Below are positions 10,914 through 22,670 of a stretch of 64,000 nt of DNA, piece after piece. A program made the translations under genes and the position numbers. The DNA is taken from positions 382,019-446,018 of the forward strand of contig QANY01008257.1 of the NCBI GenBank assembly GCA_003255025.1, in the 5' to 3' direction. Under the pieces are notes generated by a model. The model searched no databases, was not told where the DNA came from, and saw nothing but the letters and a program-made list of their open reading frames with translations. Source of the DNA: Datisca glomerata (lineage: Eukaryota; Streptophyta; Magnoliopsida; Cucurbitales; Datiscaceae). Each line of letters starts with the position of its first letter. Position 1 is the stretch's first letter.

Positions 10914-11162
10914 ATATATGTGTATGTGTGTGGGAGTGCATCGTGAAATTTAAATTTAAAAGAAAAAACTACCAAATTTGATAATAAAGAAAACATATTA
11001 ATTCTTGCCAATTTCTTAGTGTGAACTTTTCTATAAGGCTATTAATATGTGTGTGTCGTGAAATTTAAATTTAAAAGAAAATAACTACCAAATTTGATAA
11101 CAATGAAAACATATTAATTCTTGCCAATTTCTTAGTGTGAACTTTCCTATATAAGCTATTCT
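10914..11162. repeat. Tandem duplication, period about 115 bp
   Basis: The segment starting tcgtgaaatttaaatttaaa at 10941 recurs at 11056 and both run on to 'cttagtgtgaactttc' or its variant 'cttttc'. The copies are nearly identical apart from small indels. The duplication lies immediately outside the MULE terminus. It has no coding content. Confidence 0.85.
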
Positions 11163-12439
11163 TGATTTGCTTAATTTATTCTATTAATTTTTCGTCAAAA
11201 ATTTGAAACCATATAAACTTCGTTTAGGAGTCGGAATAGTACTGGATAGTATTGTATTAAATATATCAGATTGGACTGTACTATATTGTATTTGATTGAA
11301 TAGTATAGTCAAATGTTTGGCTGTGTAACGATTAAAAAACTGTACAACTTGGACAATATTTGGTACATGATACTACTGAATTGTAAAATCTTATTTTGGA
11401 TTTAGATAAAAAAAATCATATTTCCAAGTAGACAATACATTCCACAATATTAATAGATACATTCAATTATTAAACAAAATAAAAAAATTAAATAAATATG
11501 TGAAAAAGGAGCCTATCAAAAGAAAATTTAAACCTTAAAAATTCTAGTTGAGATAGAGAGGAGAAATGGAATGATAAATTTGTTTCACTCTCAGTCTCGT
11601 CAAGTCTCAATGATCAGTGTCATATTAATTAATACAGTGATAAGAGTACTATTTAATCTGATTATATTAATTAATCAAGACAGACTGTCAATGACATTTG
11701 ATCTCTAGAATATTGTCTCTCTCCTGCTCATATTTCATCTGTTTTTGCCATTCAGGGTCACCCACGAAGAACACACGCTCTTTCTCTATTTCCCTCTTTC
11801 TCCTGCATCCCTGGCTGAAGCATGGCCAAACTATTTTGGATTGAATCTTCACGGCCGGACAAGTCTGGGTTCTTTTCCTTTTGCAATTGTTTTATTTAGT
11901 GATCTTTAAATAAAAATATTCGTAAGACTCTCCAGCACCTTCTAAACTGCAAGTAGACGGTAAAATGTGAAGGGATTGTCGTCCGGAAAATACTAGACCT
12001 TAAAAATTTGAGAAACAATCATCAATAAGAAAAAATATATCTTGAAAGGTGAAAATCAAAATTTCATAATATTACTTACTATCTCTCTAATCATTAATAA
12101 AAAAATACGTAGGCACTAGAAAAGACTCAAACCAAAATCATACCTTCTTTTCTGTTAGCCGAAATCGCACAGTTGTAGTTGAAGACCTTTTTTTTATTTT
12201 ATTTCAAGACTTGTAATTATTCAAGTCTACGCAAGAACTGTATATTGAAAGGGTCAATTGTTTTTACTTTTGTCCATGAGTTACAATTGAATGCAACCCA
12301 TGCAAGGCAACGGTTGGAAATTTAATTCACAACCATTTTTTTAAAATTCAATCAATTAAAATTAAATAAATGAATCTTAATTAATCTTTTACTTTTTAAA
12401 AATTAAGATTGAGTTAGTTTTTGAAATCACTTTATTGGA
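11163..12439. other. AT-rich intergenic DNA, nothing recognised
   Basis: No gene, RNA or element terminus was recognised. Short open frames lack any motif. Confidence 0.5.
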
Positions 12440-13440
12440 CTATAGGATATTCACGTTGCGTCACTTGTTAATTAAACGAGTTCGGTCACAGCGTAACCTA
12501 AATGTGAGGCTAGTAAGAAGATCATAAGGATAAAAATGCTCTTAGACACTAATAGATTCTACTGATTAAGCTCATAATTAAATTTATTAATTATTAATTG
12601 TGATTAACTATCATTGACATTGTAATCATTATGTAATGTCCATTCATAACGTAGTATCGTGTATAATTAAGTGAAGTATTATCGACCTATATTTATATAC
12701 TTCTTGGTATCCCTAGGGACAAAAATCATTCTATTGATCAACTATGATAGATTTCATACTTAATGACTCAAGTTAAATATCAAATATATAGTACTCCACT
12801 AGAGATACTAAACGTTTAGTTTAATATGACCACCTAAATGAATTACCTAAGAGGTATTATGTCATTGAACTAAAAGTGTATATTGATTCTACTACTGAGA
12901 ATCTATGGACTCATCATTTAATAATCTAATCATCCAACCTACATAACATATTGACTCATAAAATCTCATTCTTAATTGATTCTAAGTTACTAAATATGCG
13001 CTCACAACTCTCTCAATATTTAGAATACTCATAAAATAATAGCAATGAGTTTTGATTTTCATTTAGTAATACTTTATTGAAAAATCATAGTCATTAGCCC
13101 TTTTCATGAATTCCATATGCACTAGTATATTAGCTAGATACTCCCACCTAGTGACCAAGGTAAGTCGCTCTATGTAAGAAAGTTAATGTACTATAGACCA
13201 TTCTTAGTAAAACCCACAGCTTCACTAGACTGTAAAACTAAGTATTTGCAAGGCGTAAAAGACTCTTGGTTCATACCTTGTGCATATGAGTTGAACTCCA
13301 TCGCACAAAAGTTAAGTATTGAATGCTTGTAGACCTTCTACTAAGAATGTTCAAATGTTATACATAAGAATGTCAATTTATTAATTATTCATAAAATAAA
13401 TATTTAAAATTACATAGAAATCTCGTTATTTTAGCGCATA
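12440..13440. repeat. Dispersed 0.9 kb repeat, copy 1 (LTR-like)
   Basis: This block is collinear with 43200-44040. Shared anchors include 'aatctatggactcatcattt' against 'aatctatgagttcgtgattt', 'tagtgaccaaggtaa' against 'tagtgatcaaggtaa', and 'gagttgaactccat' against 'gagttcaagctccat'. The style resembles copia LTRs in minus orientation, but neither copy has clear ends or adjacent coding sequence, so the LTR assignment is tentative. Confidence 0.5.
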
Positions 13441-14255
13441 CTAAAGTTTCCTGAGAAGTTAGGAAACTTTGTTGGATTTTTCAGGTAGAGCGATTAGTTG
13501 GGTACCTTAAGGGTATGTCCAGATGAGTAAAATTTTGCATATGTAACTATTTGAAATTTCTGTTTAGTAATTTATAGTGAAAATCTGTTTGTGTTCCTTA
13601 TGATGACTATCGACTGTGATGCATCGTTCACTTCTTGTGTAACTATGTTATGATGTTCATGTGACATGTAAACTTTGATTTTGAGAAAGTAATACATGTA
13701 ATAAGCTATGAATGAATGTTGTATGAAAACATAAAAGAATGTTCTAATCTCGGGGATGCACGGGTCCTCGATTAATCAAGAGTTTTATTTTACATACTTG
13801 AGTATATTGATTTTCAGTTAGATGGTAAGATATTTGGAATATAATTCAAACTTCAGATAGTTTTGTCATGAAGTTTTAGATCCCAAGTTTTATGATTATC
13901 AATAATTAAGTTTTGATCATAGACAACAAGTGATTTCCTTTTCCATTTGTTTATGAATCGAGTAAAGCTTAAGAGTTTGAATAAAGTGTTAATTTGAGTA
14001 ATTATTTGTATTTATCTTTAATATAATAAAAATGGGATGAGAAGGAGAATCATTTTTAGATCATTCTGTCAACTCTTTATTTTATAATTTCAAAATTACC
14101 TCTTGAGTCTATTAATGGTGTATCATTAATCGTTAATTTTTCTTGTTTTCTTATTTCTCCAAATGATGTCTTTTAAGCAAACTTTAATTTTTTTCATCGT
14201 TTCTAATTTGAAATTTATTTTAGAGATGAGAACATATTAAGTTATTTCGTCATTA

Positions 14256-14290
<35 letters not shown>

Positions 14291-14705
14291 AAAAATTTAA
14301 TCAATCAATAAAGGAATAAAATATATTTTTGGTTCATTTACCACAAATAGATCAAATAAATAATATACTAAAAAAATTCAAACTAAAAAATATATAGAGA
14401 ATGTTCTTCTGGCATAATTAATTTAATAACAAATATTTTGGAGAGTAAGAGACTTATGAAAAGCATAGAAATTATAATTGTTGGTTTCTAATTTTATCTA
14501 TTAATAAATATATTTTATTCAAAGTTTTTTTATGAACAAGTAATGTATAAAAAATAATCGAAATAATAAAATCGTATACATCATATGTACCGCTCATATA
14601 ATTTAACTAGTAATCCTAAAAGATAGCCTCCGTGATGTTTTGTGAAACTTTACAACTTACGTTAATCGGGTTTAGGGTGTGACAATTATGTGGAGCATTG
14701 AATTC
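13441..14705. other. Intergenic DNA with a (TA)n tract
   Basis: A (TA)n microsatellite occupies about 14260-14288. Otherwise I see nothing I can name. The right edge is the left copy of the LINE target-site duplication. Confidence 0.6.
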
Positions 14706-14723
14706 AAGTTTTGGTTTGCCATA
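14706..14723. repeat. LINE target-site duplication, left copy
   Basis: The sequence aagttttggtttgccata recurs at 32939-32956 as aagttttggttcgccata, 17 of 18 identical, immediately after the LINE's A-run. It brackets a single LINE insertion of which both halves are present. Confidence 0.85.
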
Positions 14724-14927
14724 ACCATTGTTTTTTCTGTAATGGTCTCTCAGGATGAGAGTCATTATTCTCTCGGGATGAGAGAGGGGGTGGATGCTAG
14801 TCACCTTTGGGTAGTTTGTGTTTTTTCCTTGGTATTCGTTTATTGTTTTTAGTAGGGTCACCAATCTTCTTCTTTGTTTTTTATTGATGTCTTGTCGTGG
14901 CCACCATTTCTTTTTAGTTTTATTCAA

Positions 14928-16085
14928 ATGGAAGAAATAGACAACCTTTGCAATGTTTTATCCCTTACACAAGAAGAGGAGAACGTGCTAGAAGTCTCTC
15001 GTACGGGGTTTGATAAACTAAAATGAGGGAGACATAGGGAATGCAGTGGAAAAATTTATCGAGGTTGACGCGCATCCCGATGGGGGTTTCTGGGGAGATA
15101 TTTAAGAATCTGAGTTAGAATCGATGCTCGAAAATCTATTAGAAGAGGTATGAAAATCAAAGGTAGTGGGGCGTCGGAAGTATTTTGGGTTGACTTCTGT
15201 TACGAGATACTCTTAGAATTTTGCTACCACTATGGTCTGTTATGTCATACGATCAAAGAATGTTAGTGGGGATGAGGAGGAAGAACCAGGAAGAAGAAAA
15301 CAGAAAAAGAATCAGTACAGTGCTTCCCCGCGTGCAGGGGAAAACAACAACCTGGAAAATAAAGGCATGGAGAATATGGGAGAAATGGGATTGGCGGGGG
15401 GAAAACTCGTCGCAAAATTTGAAAAAAAAAAAGGAAACACGCTAGTTTCAAATGAAGGGCCGACCAAAGAAGAAAATGGACAATCGCCCGTTGAGCACAT
15501 GGCAAAGGGACATGAGCTAGGGCTGGCAGAAGGGACGTCTGGGGAGAAGTGGGGAGCTCGGGATATGGTGTCACACAGCGACTGGTCCAATGTAGCAGGA
15601 AGTGAGGACCACGGGGGAAAAATAGGAATATCGCTTATGGACCTGTACTGGCAGAGGGGACTTTTGGGGTGAGGGGTGGTGATAAAGGCGTGATGTCTCA
15701 CAGTGACGTGGCCAATGCTATAGGAAATGGGGACCATGGGGGCAAACAGGGATTCCGCATTTGGTGGGGTTATAATTTCGGTGACAATTTTGGAAGGAAA
15801 TAGCTCACGTGTAAATGAGTTGTTATTGGGCTAGGGGAGCGCACATTTGAAGCCTGCAAAGGATTTATTTAATTTTTTGGCCCAAGGGGAACTATGGACC
15901 TGGACTCAGTGTGTAGAACTGGATTAAATAGACCAAGGCCAATTAAGTCAAGGGACAGAGGTAGATCTGGGGGAAGGGGTTTCGGGAGGAGAGGGTGGTC
16001 AACGCTTCACCAGAAAAAATTCCAAACAAGGAGCAGAATGCATAGAAGCGTAAGGATTCTTTTTTTATATCTTCTGTTTTGATGA
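14928..16085 (+). pseudogene. LINE ORF1, nucleic-acid-binding protein (broken)
   Basis: The frame starts MEEIDNLCNVLSLTQEEE, a common opening of plant LINE ORF1 proteins. Near 15190-15260 it shows FCYHYGLLCHTIKEC, a decayed CCHC knuckle (FCYxCGxxGHxxxEC) in which the second Cys is Tyr and the Gly before His is Cys. A long low-complexity, Glu/Gly/Ser-rich tail follows, ending in an Arg/Gly-rich stretch near 15940-15990. Internal stops occur, for example after GFDKLK. In intact elements this protein coats the element's RNA. Confidence 0.75.
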
Positions 16086-16161
16086 AGGGTAGAGTTGACG
16101 GAAATTTATTGGATGCTTCATCCACAGCAGCGGGTGCCGAGTCGTAGACCCGCTATGACCC

Positions 16162-17530
16162 ATGAAAATTCTCACTTCGGATGCTTGGGGCTTGGGGAAG
16201 CCCTAGGCATTCAACGCTTTGCACCAATTGGTGCAAAGCAAAGGGTCGGATATTATTTTTCTCTCTAAAACTAAATTGGAGGCCTTAGCTGTGAGGAATA
16301 CAAAAAGTTAGTAGTGGACAAGTTTGGTTTGAGGGGTGATATGGCACTGTTATGGAGGGAGGAATTCTTAGTTTCTATTAGCTCGTTTTCTTAGGGGCAA
16401 TGTCACAATGGTGGGAGGGAGTACTTGGAGATTGACATGCTTCTATGGCAATCCAGTTACATGTCTGAGATCACATTCTTAGGAATTATTGAAAGGGCTC
16501 TCTTCCAGTTTTATAGGGTCGTGGCTGATTATCGGCGATTTTAATGAGATTATGGAGAGCTTAGAGAAGTTTCGAGGCCTCCAAGTCGCCGTGCCAATTA
16601 TAGGAATTCAATAGAGCCATTGAGAGTTGTGGGTTTCGACTGTGACCAAGTTGGGTTTCGACTGTGACCAAGTTGGGTTTGATTCAATCGAAGATATTTG
16701 AAAGGAAAACGAATCTAGATGGATGCAGGCTTCAACCTCGACTTAGTGTGGATTCGATTTAACCGTAAATATTTGAAACAGAAATGGACCAGATGCCGAC
16801 ACCGGGCTTCGACCTCGACTCAATTCGGATTCGATTTAACCATATTAATTGAAATGGACTAGGCGCTGGCACCGAGCTTCGACCATGACAAAGTCGGGTT
16901 CGATTTAACCGAAGATATTTGAAAGGAAAACGGACCTGGATAGCCACAGGCTTCGACCTCAACTCAATTCGGGTTCGATTTAACCATATTAATTGATGTT
17001 GAAGTTGACTTATGCAAGTCTCATATGACAACAAACGCTAGACTAATGCATGCTTTAAATGTTGGAAAATTATATGTGAATTTTGAAAGAATATCATTAA
17101 GTGATTCATGCATCTGAATTTGTCAGAACAACTAATGTGGTGCATGTCTATGCAATGTAATTCTTGAACATAAATGTAAAGTAGTGATTTTGAATGCATG
17201 CATGCACATTTTGAATGCATGCATGCTATGCATGATTGTGAACCTTTATAAAAAAATTATATGATGATGTTTTAGCCATATCCAACACCCTTTAGAACAA
17301 TCACTTGTCCTAGGATCATGGTCTCGCAATGAAGTATCGAGCATACTTTCAGGAAAATGGTGCATCTTTATTTATTAGTTTATGCCCCAGTATTTGGCTC
17401 CATATCAGTGGTGAATAATTTCTCTGCTTCTCTTGGGTAATCCTCCAATTGCGCTTTAGCTTTCGTCATGCGCATATTGACTTTTCTCGTGATGACTTTT
17501 TAGATTTTACTTTGCACTCAGATCACCTTC
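16162..17530 (+). pseudogene. LINE ORF2, apurinic-type endonuclease part (broken)
   Basis: The ATG at 16162 opens MKILTSDAWGLGKP, the standard start of ORF2. It is followed by SDIIFLSKTKLEAL (decayed SETK motif), MALLWREEFL and WLIIGDFNEIM, the conserved endonuclease block with its catalytic Asp and Asn. The frame collapses into a minisatellite at about 16636-17000. A likely end of the domain is HAHIDF...FTLHSDHLP near 17470-17530, where SDH is the conserved terminal motif. Stops and frameshifts are numerous. The reverse transcriptase resumes only at 29865. Confidence 0.7.
16636..17000. repeat. Minisatellite inside the LINE endonuclease
   Basis: A perfect 22 bp duplication (gtttcgactgtgaccaagttgg, in two parts near 16636-16679) leads into about five units of 65-76 bp. 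Each unit opens with 'ggttcgatttaacc' and ends with 'ggcttcgacctcgactcaat' or a close variant. Units alternate between a 'gaagatatttgaaaggaaaa' form and a shorter 'atattaattga' form, so the array has a higher-order pattern. Confidence 0.8.
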
Positions 17531-17840
17531 CTTAGTTCCAACTTTTTTTCAATTAGCTTTCACCTAACCAAGTTTATTCTTCTGAGTTATTTTAAGAGTA
17601 ATTAATGATATCTTAGAACTGAGAGGAATACGAAATAATGGAAATAAAGAGAAGATGAAGTATATGTATTTGTCAACTGAGAAAGAAAAAAAAGGCTCTT
17701 CATTGATGATGAACAATGTTTACAAACGATGGTTTGGAAAAAGAAAAGAAAAATAAATGGAGTAAGAATTTCTCCAGTTTTCGAGACAGCTTTTTTTTAA
17801 CATTTTTTTTGCCTAACTTCATTTTTCTCATACTTAGAGC
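17001..17840. other. LINE remnant and gypsy 3' untranslated region
   Basis: 17001-17330 shows no motif except short duplications such as 'ttttgaatgcatgcatgcac'. 17390-17530 is probably the end of the LINE endonuclease. From about 17600 to 17842 lies the region downstream of the gypsy integrase stop. No 3' LTR or polypurine tract could be recognised here, so the gypsy element probably lost its 3' end. Confidence 0.4.
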
Positions 17841-17842
17841 GG

Positions 17843-19191
17843 TCAAACGAAGTACTTCTTGACTGCATCAGAATTAACCGTGTGCGATAAATCATCTTCA
17901 TCCATGTTTGTTAGCATGAGAGCTCCTCCCGTTAAAGCCTTCTTGACAATGAAATGTCCTTCATAATTTGGGTCCACTTCCCTGGGTGATCCTTTTGATA
18001 TGGGAGTATCTTTTTTAACACCAAGTCTCCTTCTCGGAAACATCGGGAACGTAATTTTTTGTCATATGTGTGCATCATTTTTCTTTGATATAATTGCCCT
18101 CTACATAATGCAGTCAATTTTTTCCTCGATGAAATTCAATTGCTCATATCGTGTCTGTACCCACTCTGCTTCTTCTAACTGCGCCTCCATTAAGACTCTG
18201 AGGGAGGGAATTTCCACCTCAATTGAAAGGACCGCTTCTATGCCATATACCAAAGAGAATGGTGTTGCCCCAGTTGATGTTCGGACTGATATGCGGTACC
18301 CATGCAGTGCAAACGGGAGCATCTCATGTCAATCCTTATAAACCTCTGTCATCTTCTCTATGATCCTTTTTATAGTCTTATTGGCTGCTTCCACTGCTCC
18401 GTTCATTTTCAGACGATAAGGAGATGAATTATGATGGTTAATTTTGAATTGCTCATATAATTCTTTCATCATCTTGTTATTTAAATTTGTCTCATTATCT
18501 GTGATGATCCTTCCAGGTAGACCATATCGACAAATTATCTCCTTTTTAATAAACTTAACAACTGCACTTCTAGTTACACTTGAATAAGAACTTACCTCCA
18601 CCCATTTGGTAAAATAATCTATAGAGACCAAAATGAAACGATGCCTGTTAGAGGCTTTGGGTGTGATGGGACCAATGATGTCTATGCCCCACATAGAAAA
18701 CGGCCAAGGCGTGGCCATTACATGTAAAGGGGATGCGGGTACGTGAATTTTATCCGCATAAATTTGACATTTATGACATTTCTTGGCGTACTTGATGCTG
18801 TCAAATTCTAGCGTTAACTAATAATATCCTGCTCTCAAGATTTGTTTGGCCATCATATATCATTAGCATGAACTCCACAAATTTCTTCATGAACTTTCTC
18901 TATGATTTGATTCGCTTCCTTTGCATCAACACATTTTAAGAGCATCATATCATGGTTTCTTTTGTAGAGTATTTCACCATTCAAGAAGAAACTCATGGAC
19001 AATCTTCTAATAGTGCGTTTATCATTCTCAGAAGTTTTGGATGGATATTCTCCATTCTTTATATACTGCTTGATGTCGTAATACCATGGTCTTGTGTCTG
19101 GCTCTTCTTCAATACTTATACAGTGAGCAGGAAAATCTCGCTTCTCAATTTTTATAGGTTGCACTTCTTCCTTAAAGTGTGAGGTGAACAT
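17843..19191 (-). pseudogene. Gypsy integrase (broken)
   Basis: In minus-strand order there is a decayed zinc-binding part (IIEKVHEEICGVHAND, then KKCHKCQIYAD), then the catalytic core. The core shows WGIDIIGPITP, IITDNETNLNN and NGAVEAANKTIKRII, which supply the D, D and E positions. A C-terminal part follows (TPFSLVYGIEAVLSIEVEIPS) and ends SDAVKKYFV before a stop at 17843. Glu replaces the usual Gly after TDN, and several stops separate the pieces. The integrase would insert element cDNA. It follows directly on the second RNase H, the normal Tat order. Confidence 0.8.
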
Positions 19192-19326
19192 GGATGCTAG
19201 AGTTGCTAGTGCATCTGCAATTTGATTATCCTCTCTGGGTATATGGTCAAATGAGATTACTTCAAAAGTTCAGCTTAGCTTAGTTATATGTTTGTTGTAA
19301 GGTACCAACTTGGAGTCTGTAGCTTC

Positions 19327-19842
19327 TCATTCTTCGTTAAGTTGTCGTATCACCAATAGCGAATCTCCATACACTCGAAGCTTCTTTATTTTCATATCAC
19401 AAGCTGCTTGAATTCCCATCGAACATGCCTCATATTCTACCACATTATTTGTACAGCCAAAGCATAGTTTTACCATGAATGGAAAAAAATTTCCCTCAGG
19501 TGATATGAGGATTGCCCCAATTCCATGTCCTAAATCATTAGACGCACCATCAAATAACATTGTCCACAATTCTGGATCCATAGATTCTCCTTCATTTTTT
19601 AATATGGCTGATATGTTCTCATCAGGAAAATCAAACTTCATAGGCTCATAATCTTGTACTGGTTGATCTGCAAGATAATCAGTAAGTACACTTTCTTTTA
19701 TTGATTTTCTCGTGACATAAACAATATCATATTCCGTTAGCAACATTAACCGTTTATCGATTCGCCCAGAAAGTGATGGCTTTTCAAAGATATATTTGAT
19801 TGGATCCATCTTTGAAATTAACCAAGTGGTGTGGTATAACAT
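19327..19842 (-). pseudogene. Gypsy connection region and second (archaeal-type) RNase H
   Basis: The first half reads KYIFEKPSLSGRIDKRLMLL and LTDYLADQP, the usual link after the first RNase H. The second half carries LFDGASNDLGHGIGAILISP, NNVVEYEACSMGIQAA and LRVYGDSLLVIRQL. These hold the D, E and D positions of an RNase H fold of the archaeal type found in Tat elements, before integrase. The frame is open for 171 residues. It is one of the better-preserved parts of the element. Confidence 0.85.
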
Positions 19843-19866
19843 GTACTGTCTAAGCCGATGAGTAAC

Positions 19867-20744
19867 TCAGGCTAATGCACAACACGTTTTCTCCAACATC
19901 GAATAATTAGCCTCATAATTTGTGAACATTTTGCTTAAATAGCATATTGCTTGTTCTTTCCTTCCAGAAGCGTCATGTTGACCAAGTACACAACCCATGG
20001 ATTTTCTTGTCACTGTAAGATACAAAATGAATGGACGCCCTGGAGTTGGAGGAACAAGTATAGGAAGATTTTGCAAGTATTGCTTGATCTTCTCAAAAGC
20101 AGTTTGACAATCATCATTCCATCCTTCTGTATCACTTTTGCGGAGAAGTTTAAAGGTAGGTTCACAAGTTACAGTTAGTTGTGAGATGAACCCGGCTATG
20201 TAATTTAATCTCCCCAAGAAACCTCTAACTTCCTTTTGAGTTTGAAGTAGCGGCATATCAATGATGGCTCGAACCTTGTCAGGGTCAACTTTTATTCCTT
20301 CCTTGCTCACGAAAAAACCAAGTAGTTTCCCTGAAGACGTTGCGAATGTACACTTTGTCGGGTTAAGCTTTAACTAGAATTTTCTCAACCGTCCAAATAG
20401 TTTTCACAAAGTGACCGTATAATCTTCCCCTTGATGAGATTTGGTAATCATATCATCAACGTACACTTCGATTTCTTTATGCATCATATCATGAAAAAGT
20501 GTTACCATTGTCCGTTGGTAAATTGCCCCTGCATTCTTCAGACCAAATGGCATGACCTTATAATAAAATGTACCCCACAAAGTTATAAAATTCATTTTTT
20601 CACGTTCTTCAAGAGTCATTTTGATTTGGTTATACCCCGAAAAACCATCCATGAAAGAGAAGGTTGAATGTCCTGTGGTGTTTTCTACTAAGACATCGAT
20701 ATGGGGTAATGGAAAATTATCCTTCCTATGTTCTCGTCTATTTC
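19867..20744 (-). pseudogene. Gypsy reverse transcriptase core and first RNase H (broken)
   Basis: On the minus strand it starts at RKDNFPLPHIDVLVE just inside the inversion breakpoint. It continues FSFMDGFSGYNQIKM (catalytic Asp), FGLKNAGAIYQR and the YVDDMITKS active site. After a stop near 20400 it runs into KEVRGFLGRLNYIAGF and the first RNase H (ILYLTVTRKSMGCVLGQ, AICYLSKMFTNYEANYSMLEK). The N-terminal portion of the same domain lies on the opposite strand at 20945-21463. Confidence 0.85.
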
Positions 20745-21463
20745 ATTTCATCTCTTTGAATGAAAATCTAAAAACTTGTTTCATCTCTTTTTGCTAATGA
20801 TAAATATAATTCCTGTTCTTTTTGTTCTTCCTTTTACGTCTACTTTTTTCATTTCTGAAATGTTGTTCATACTCATGCATTGTTTATTTATTTGTTTTTT
20901 TCTCGCCTTCTTTTCATCCAATAATCCGATTCAGGTTCCAGAACGGTGATTTTGAAAATAAGAGCATAAACAATAACTTTGACAATCTCATTCTTAGCAT
21001 AGAGTCAGATGAAAGTGACGAGGATAATTTCGAACCATCTCCAGAAATGTTAAAAATGGTAGAGGAGGATGAAAAAATAACTCAACCATATCAAGAGTTA
21101 ACGGATGTGATAAATTTGGGATTGGAGGGAGAGACGAAAGAGGTCCAAATCGGCACTTCTATGACAAGCCAAGGCCGCCAAGAATTAATTGACTTACTCA
21201 AAGAGTATATTGACGTTTTTGCATGGTCTTACCAAGATATGCCAGGTCTAGACACTGATATCGTGGTTCATCATTTATCACTTATGCCCGAAAGTAAACT
21301 AGTGCGACCAAAGTTACGGAAAATGAAACCAGACATGCTGGTACAGATCAAAGAAGAAGTTAAAAAGTAAGTAGATGCGGGTTTTCTAGAAGTTGCAAAA
21401 TACCCTGAATGAGTTGTTAACATAATCCCAGTGCTGAAGAAAAATGGGAAAGTAAAGGTGTGC
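20745..21463 (+). pseudogene. Inverted block: gypsy linker and start of reverse transcriptase
   Basis: On the plus strand, opposite to the rest of the element, an open stretch starts near 20945 with NGDFENKSINNNFDN. It then passes through an acidic linker, DVFAWSYQDMPGLD, HHLSLMPESKLVRPKLRKM, and finally VVNIIPVLKKNGKVKVC, where homology stops at about 21463. These are exactly the residues that should precede RKDNFPLPH at 20744 on the minus strand. The block is therefore flipped in place, with about 720 bp between breakpoints and a few residues missing at the junction. Confidence 0.8.
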
Positions 21464-21470
21464 GAATTCC

Positions 21471-21839
21471 CTATTTTTTTAGCCTAGAAATCCTCTTTTC
21501 TTTCTTTTGAGCTTCCACTCTCCTTCTATCAGCCTTGGTCGGTCTATATCCAAGCCCAAACCTTTGTTCATTCTTGTCCCACTCGATTAATTTATTTATG
21601 CCTTGATGCTTACCCCCGAGTCCTTTGCCTGGCTTGTATCCCCATTTTATCATCAACTTTGCCACCATCTGAGATGCTTTTGATAAGCTTGATGTTGGAG
21701 TGAGTTTCCCACTAGCAACAATTGTAGTGTTCGCAATCTCAAATGATCGAAATGAGCAATCCAATACTTCTTCTGCCGCCTCAACATACGGCATGGTAGC
21801 CGGCTTAGACACCAGTAATCTTCTTCCCCATATATACAA
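21471..21839 (-). pseudogene. G-patch domain of the gypsy polyprotein
   Basis: The minus-strand frame of 122 residues contains MVAKLMIKWGYKPGKGLGG, HQGINKLIEW and RFGLGYRPTKADRRR, matching the G-patch consensus (G-rich motif with aromatic and GLG residues), followed by a Lys/Arg-rich tail. G-patch domains usually bind nucleic acid or activate helicases. They are known after the protease in some retroviruses and plant gypsy elements. It lies directly downstream of the protease, and just before the inversion breakpoint. Confidence 0.8.
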
Positions 21840-21845
21840 ATGAGT

Positions 21846-22609
21846 TTATGATCCATTATAAATTTCAGCTTCTGATGTAATGAAAACGGTACTGCCCCGG
21901 CAGAGTGAATCCATGGTCGACCTAAAAGAAAACTGTATGCTAGATTTATGTTCATCACTTGAAAAACAATATTGAATAGGCATGGTCCGATTCGAATTTG
22001 TATCTCTATGTCTCCGACTACTTCTCTTCGGGTACCATCGAATGCTCTTACTATCATCATGCTCGGTCACATATGTGTTGCGTCCACAGGGAGCTTTGCT
22101 AGTATGGATCTTGGCATTACATTTAGAGACGAGCCATTATCAATCAATACTTTTTCCACAACATAATCTCCACATTTCACTGATATATGTAGAGCTCTGG
22201 TGTGTCCGGTACCATCGGAAGGGATTTCATCATCTATGAAAGTGATAAAATTTGGTGCGGTAATATTTCCCACAATTCCACTCAACTTCTCCACCGTAAT
22301 GTCATGACAGACATATGCTTGATTCAAAACCTTCAATAATTCTTGGCGACGTGGTTCAGAATTCAGAAAGAGTGACAGTAAAGGTATGCGAGCAGGTAAG
22401 TGATTAAGTTGTTCTATCACCTTATACTCGCTTTGCTTGATGAGCTTCAAAAATTCACATACTTCTTCTTCAGACACTGCTCTTTCTTTCTTCGTACCTC
22501 TTATTATATCTGGGTCTATCACTTGGCCGCCATGCATTTCTCCTTGGAATTTCATGACCATTGTCGCATTCTTTGGCCTTCCCTTTCCTTTGTCTTTCAA
22601 ACTCATCAC
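21846..22609 (-). pseudogene. Gypsy aspartic protease (broken)
   Basis: Starting at MMSLKDKGKGRPKNATMV, the frame reaches HISVKCGDYVVEKVLIDNGS and SLNVMPRSILAKL. LIDNGSS is the altered active-site motif (L-[IV]-D-[ST]-G-[SA] in active proteases; the Ser or Thr is Asn here). After a frameshift near 22067 the second half follows: VVGDIEIQIRIGPCLFNIVF, AYSFLLGRPWIHSAGAVP. LLGRPW is the flap-side motif common in plant gypsy proteases. The Asn change is also common in Tat elements, so it need not be a defect. Confidence 0.8.
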
Positions 22610-22670
22610 TTTTATCTATTTTCAAAGCTTCTGGCGTGTAGCATCTGCCACTCCTCGTCATCCCACCTAC

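Noticed and set aside
15263..15737. Minus-strand Pro/Ser-rich frames
   Set aside because: They are shadows of the low-complexity tail of LINE ORF1 on the plus strand.
17030..17842. A 3' LTR for the Tat/Ogre-type element
   Set aside because: No sequence matching the 27.85-29.86 kb LTR, and no ctaca end next to a polypurine tract, could be found left of the integrase stop.
20822..20944. Hydrophobic start of the plus-strand frame as a signal peptide
   Set aside because: The residues come from a T-rich, intron-like tract ahead of the gypsy coding sequence. They are not a secretion signal.
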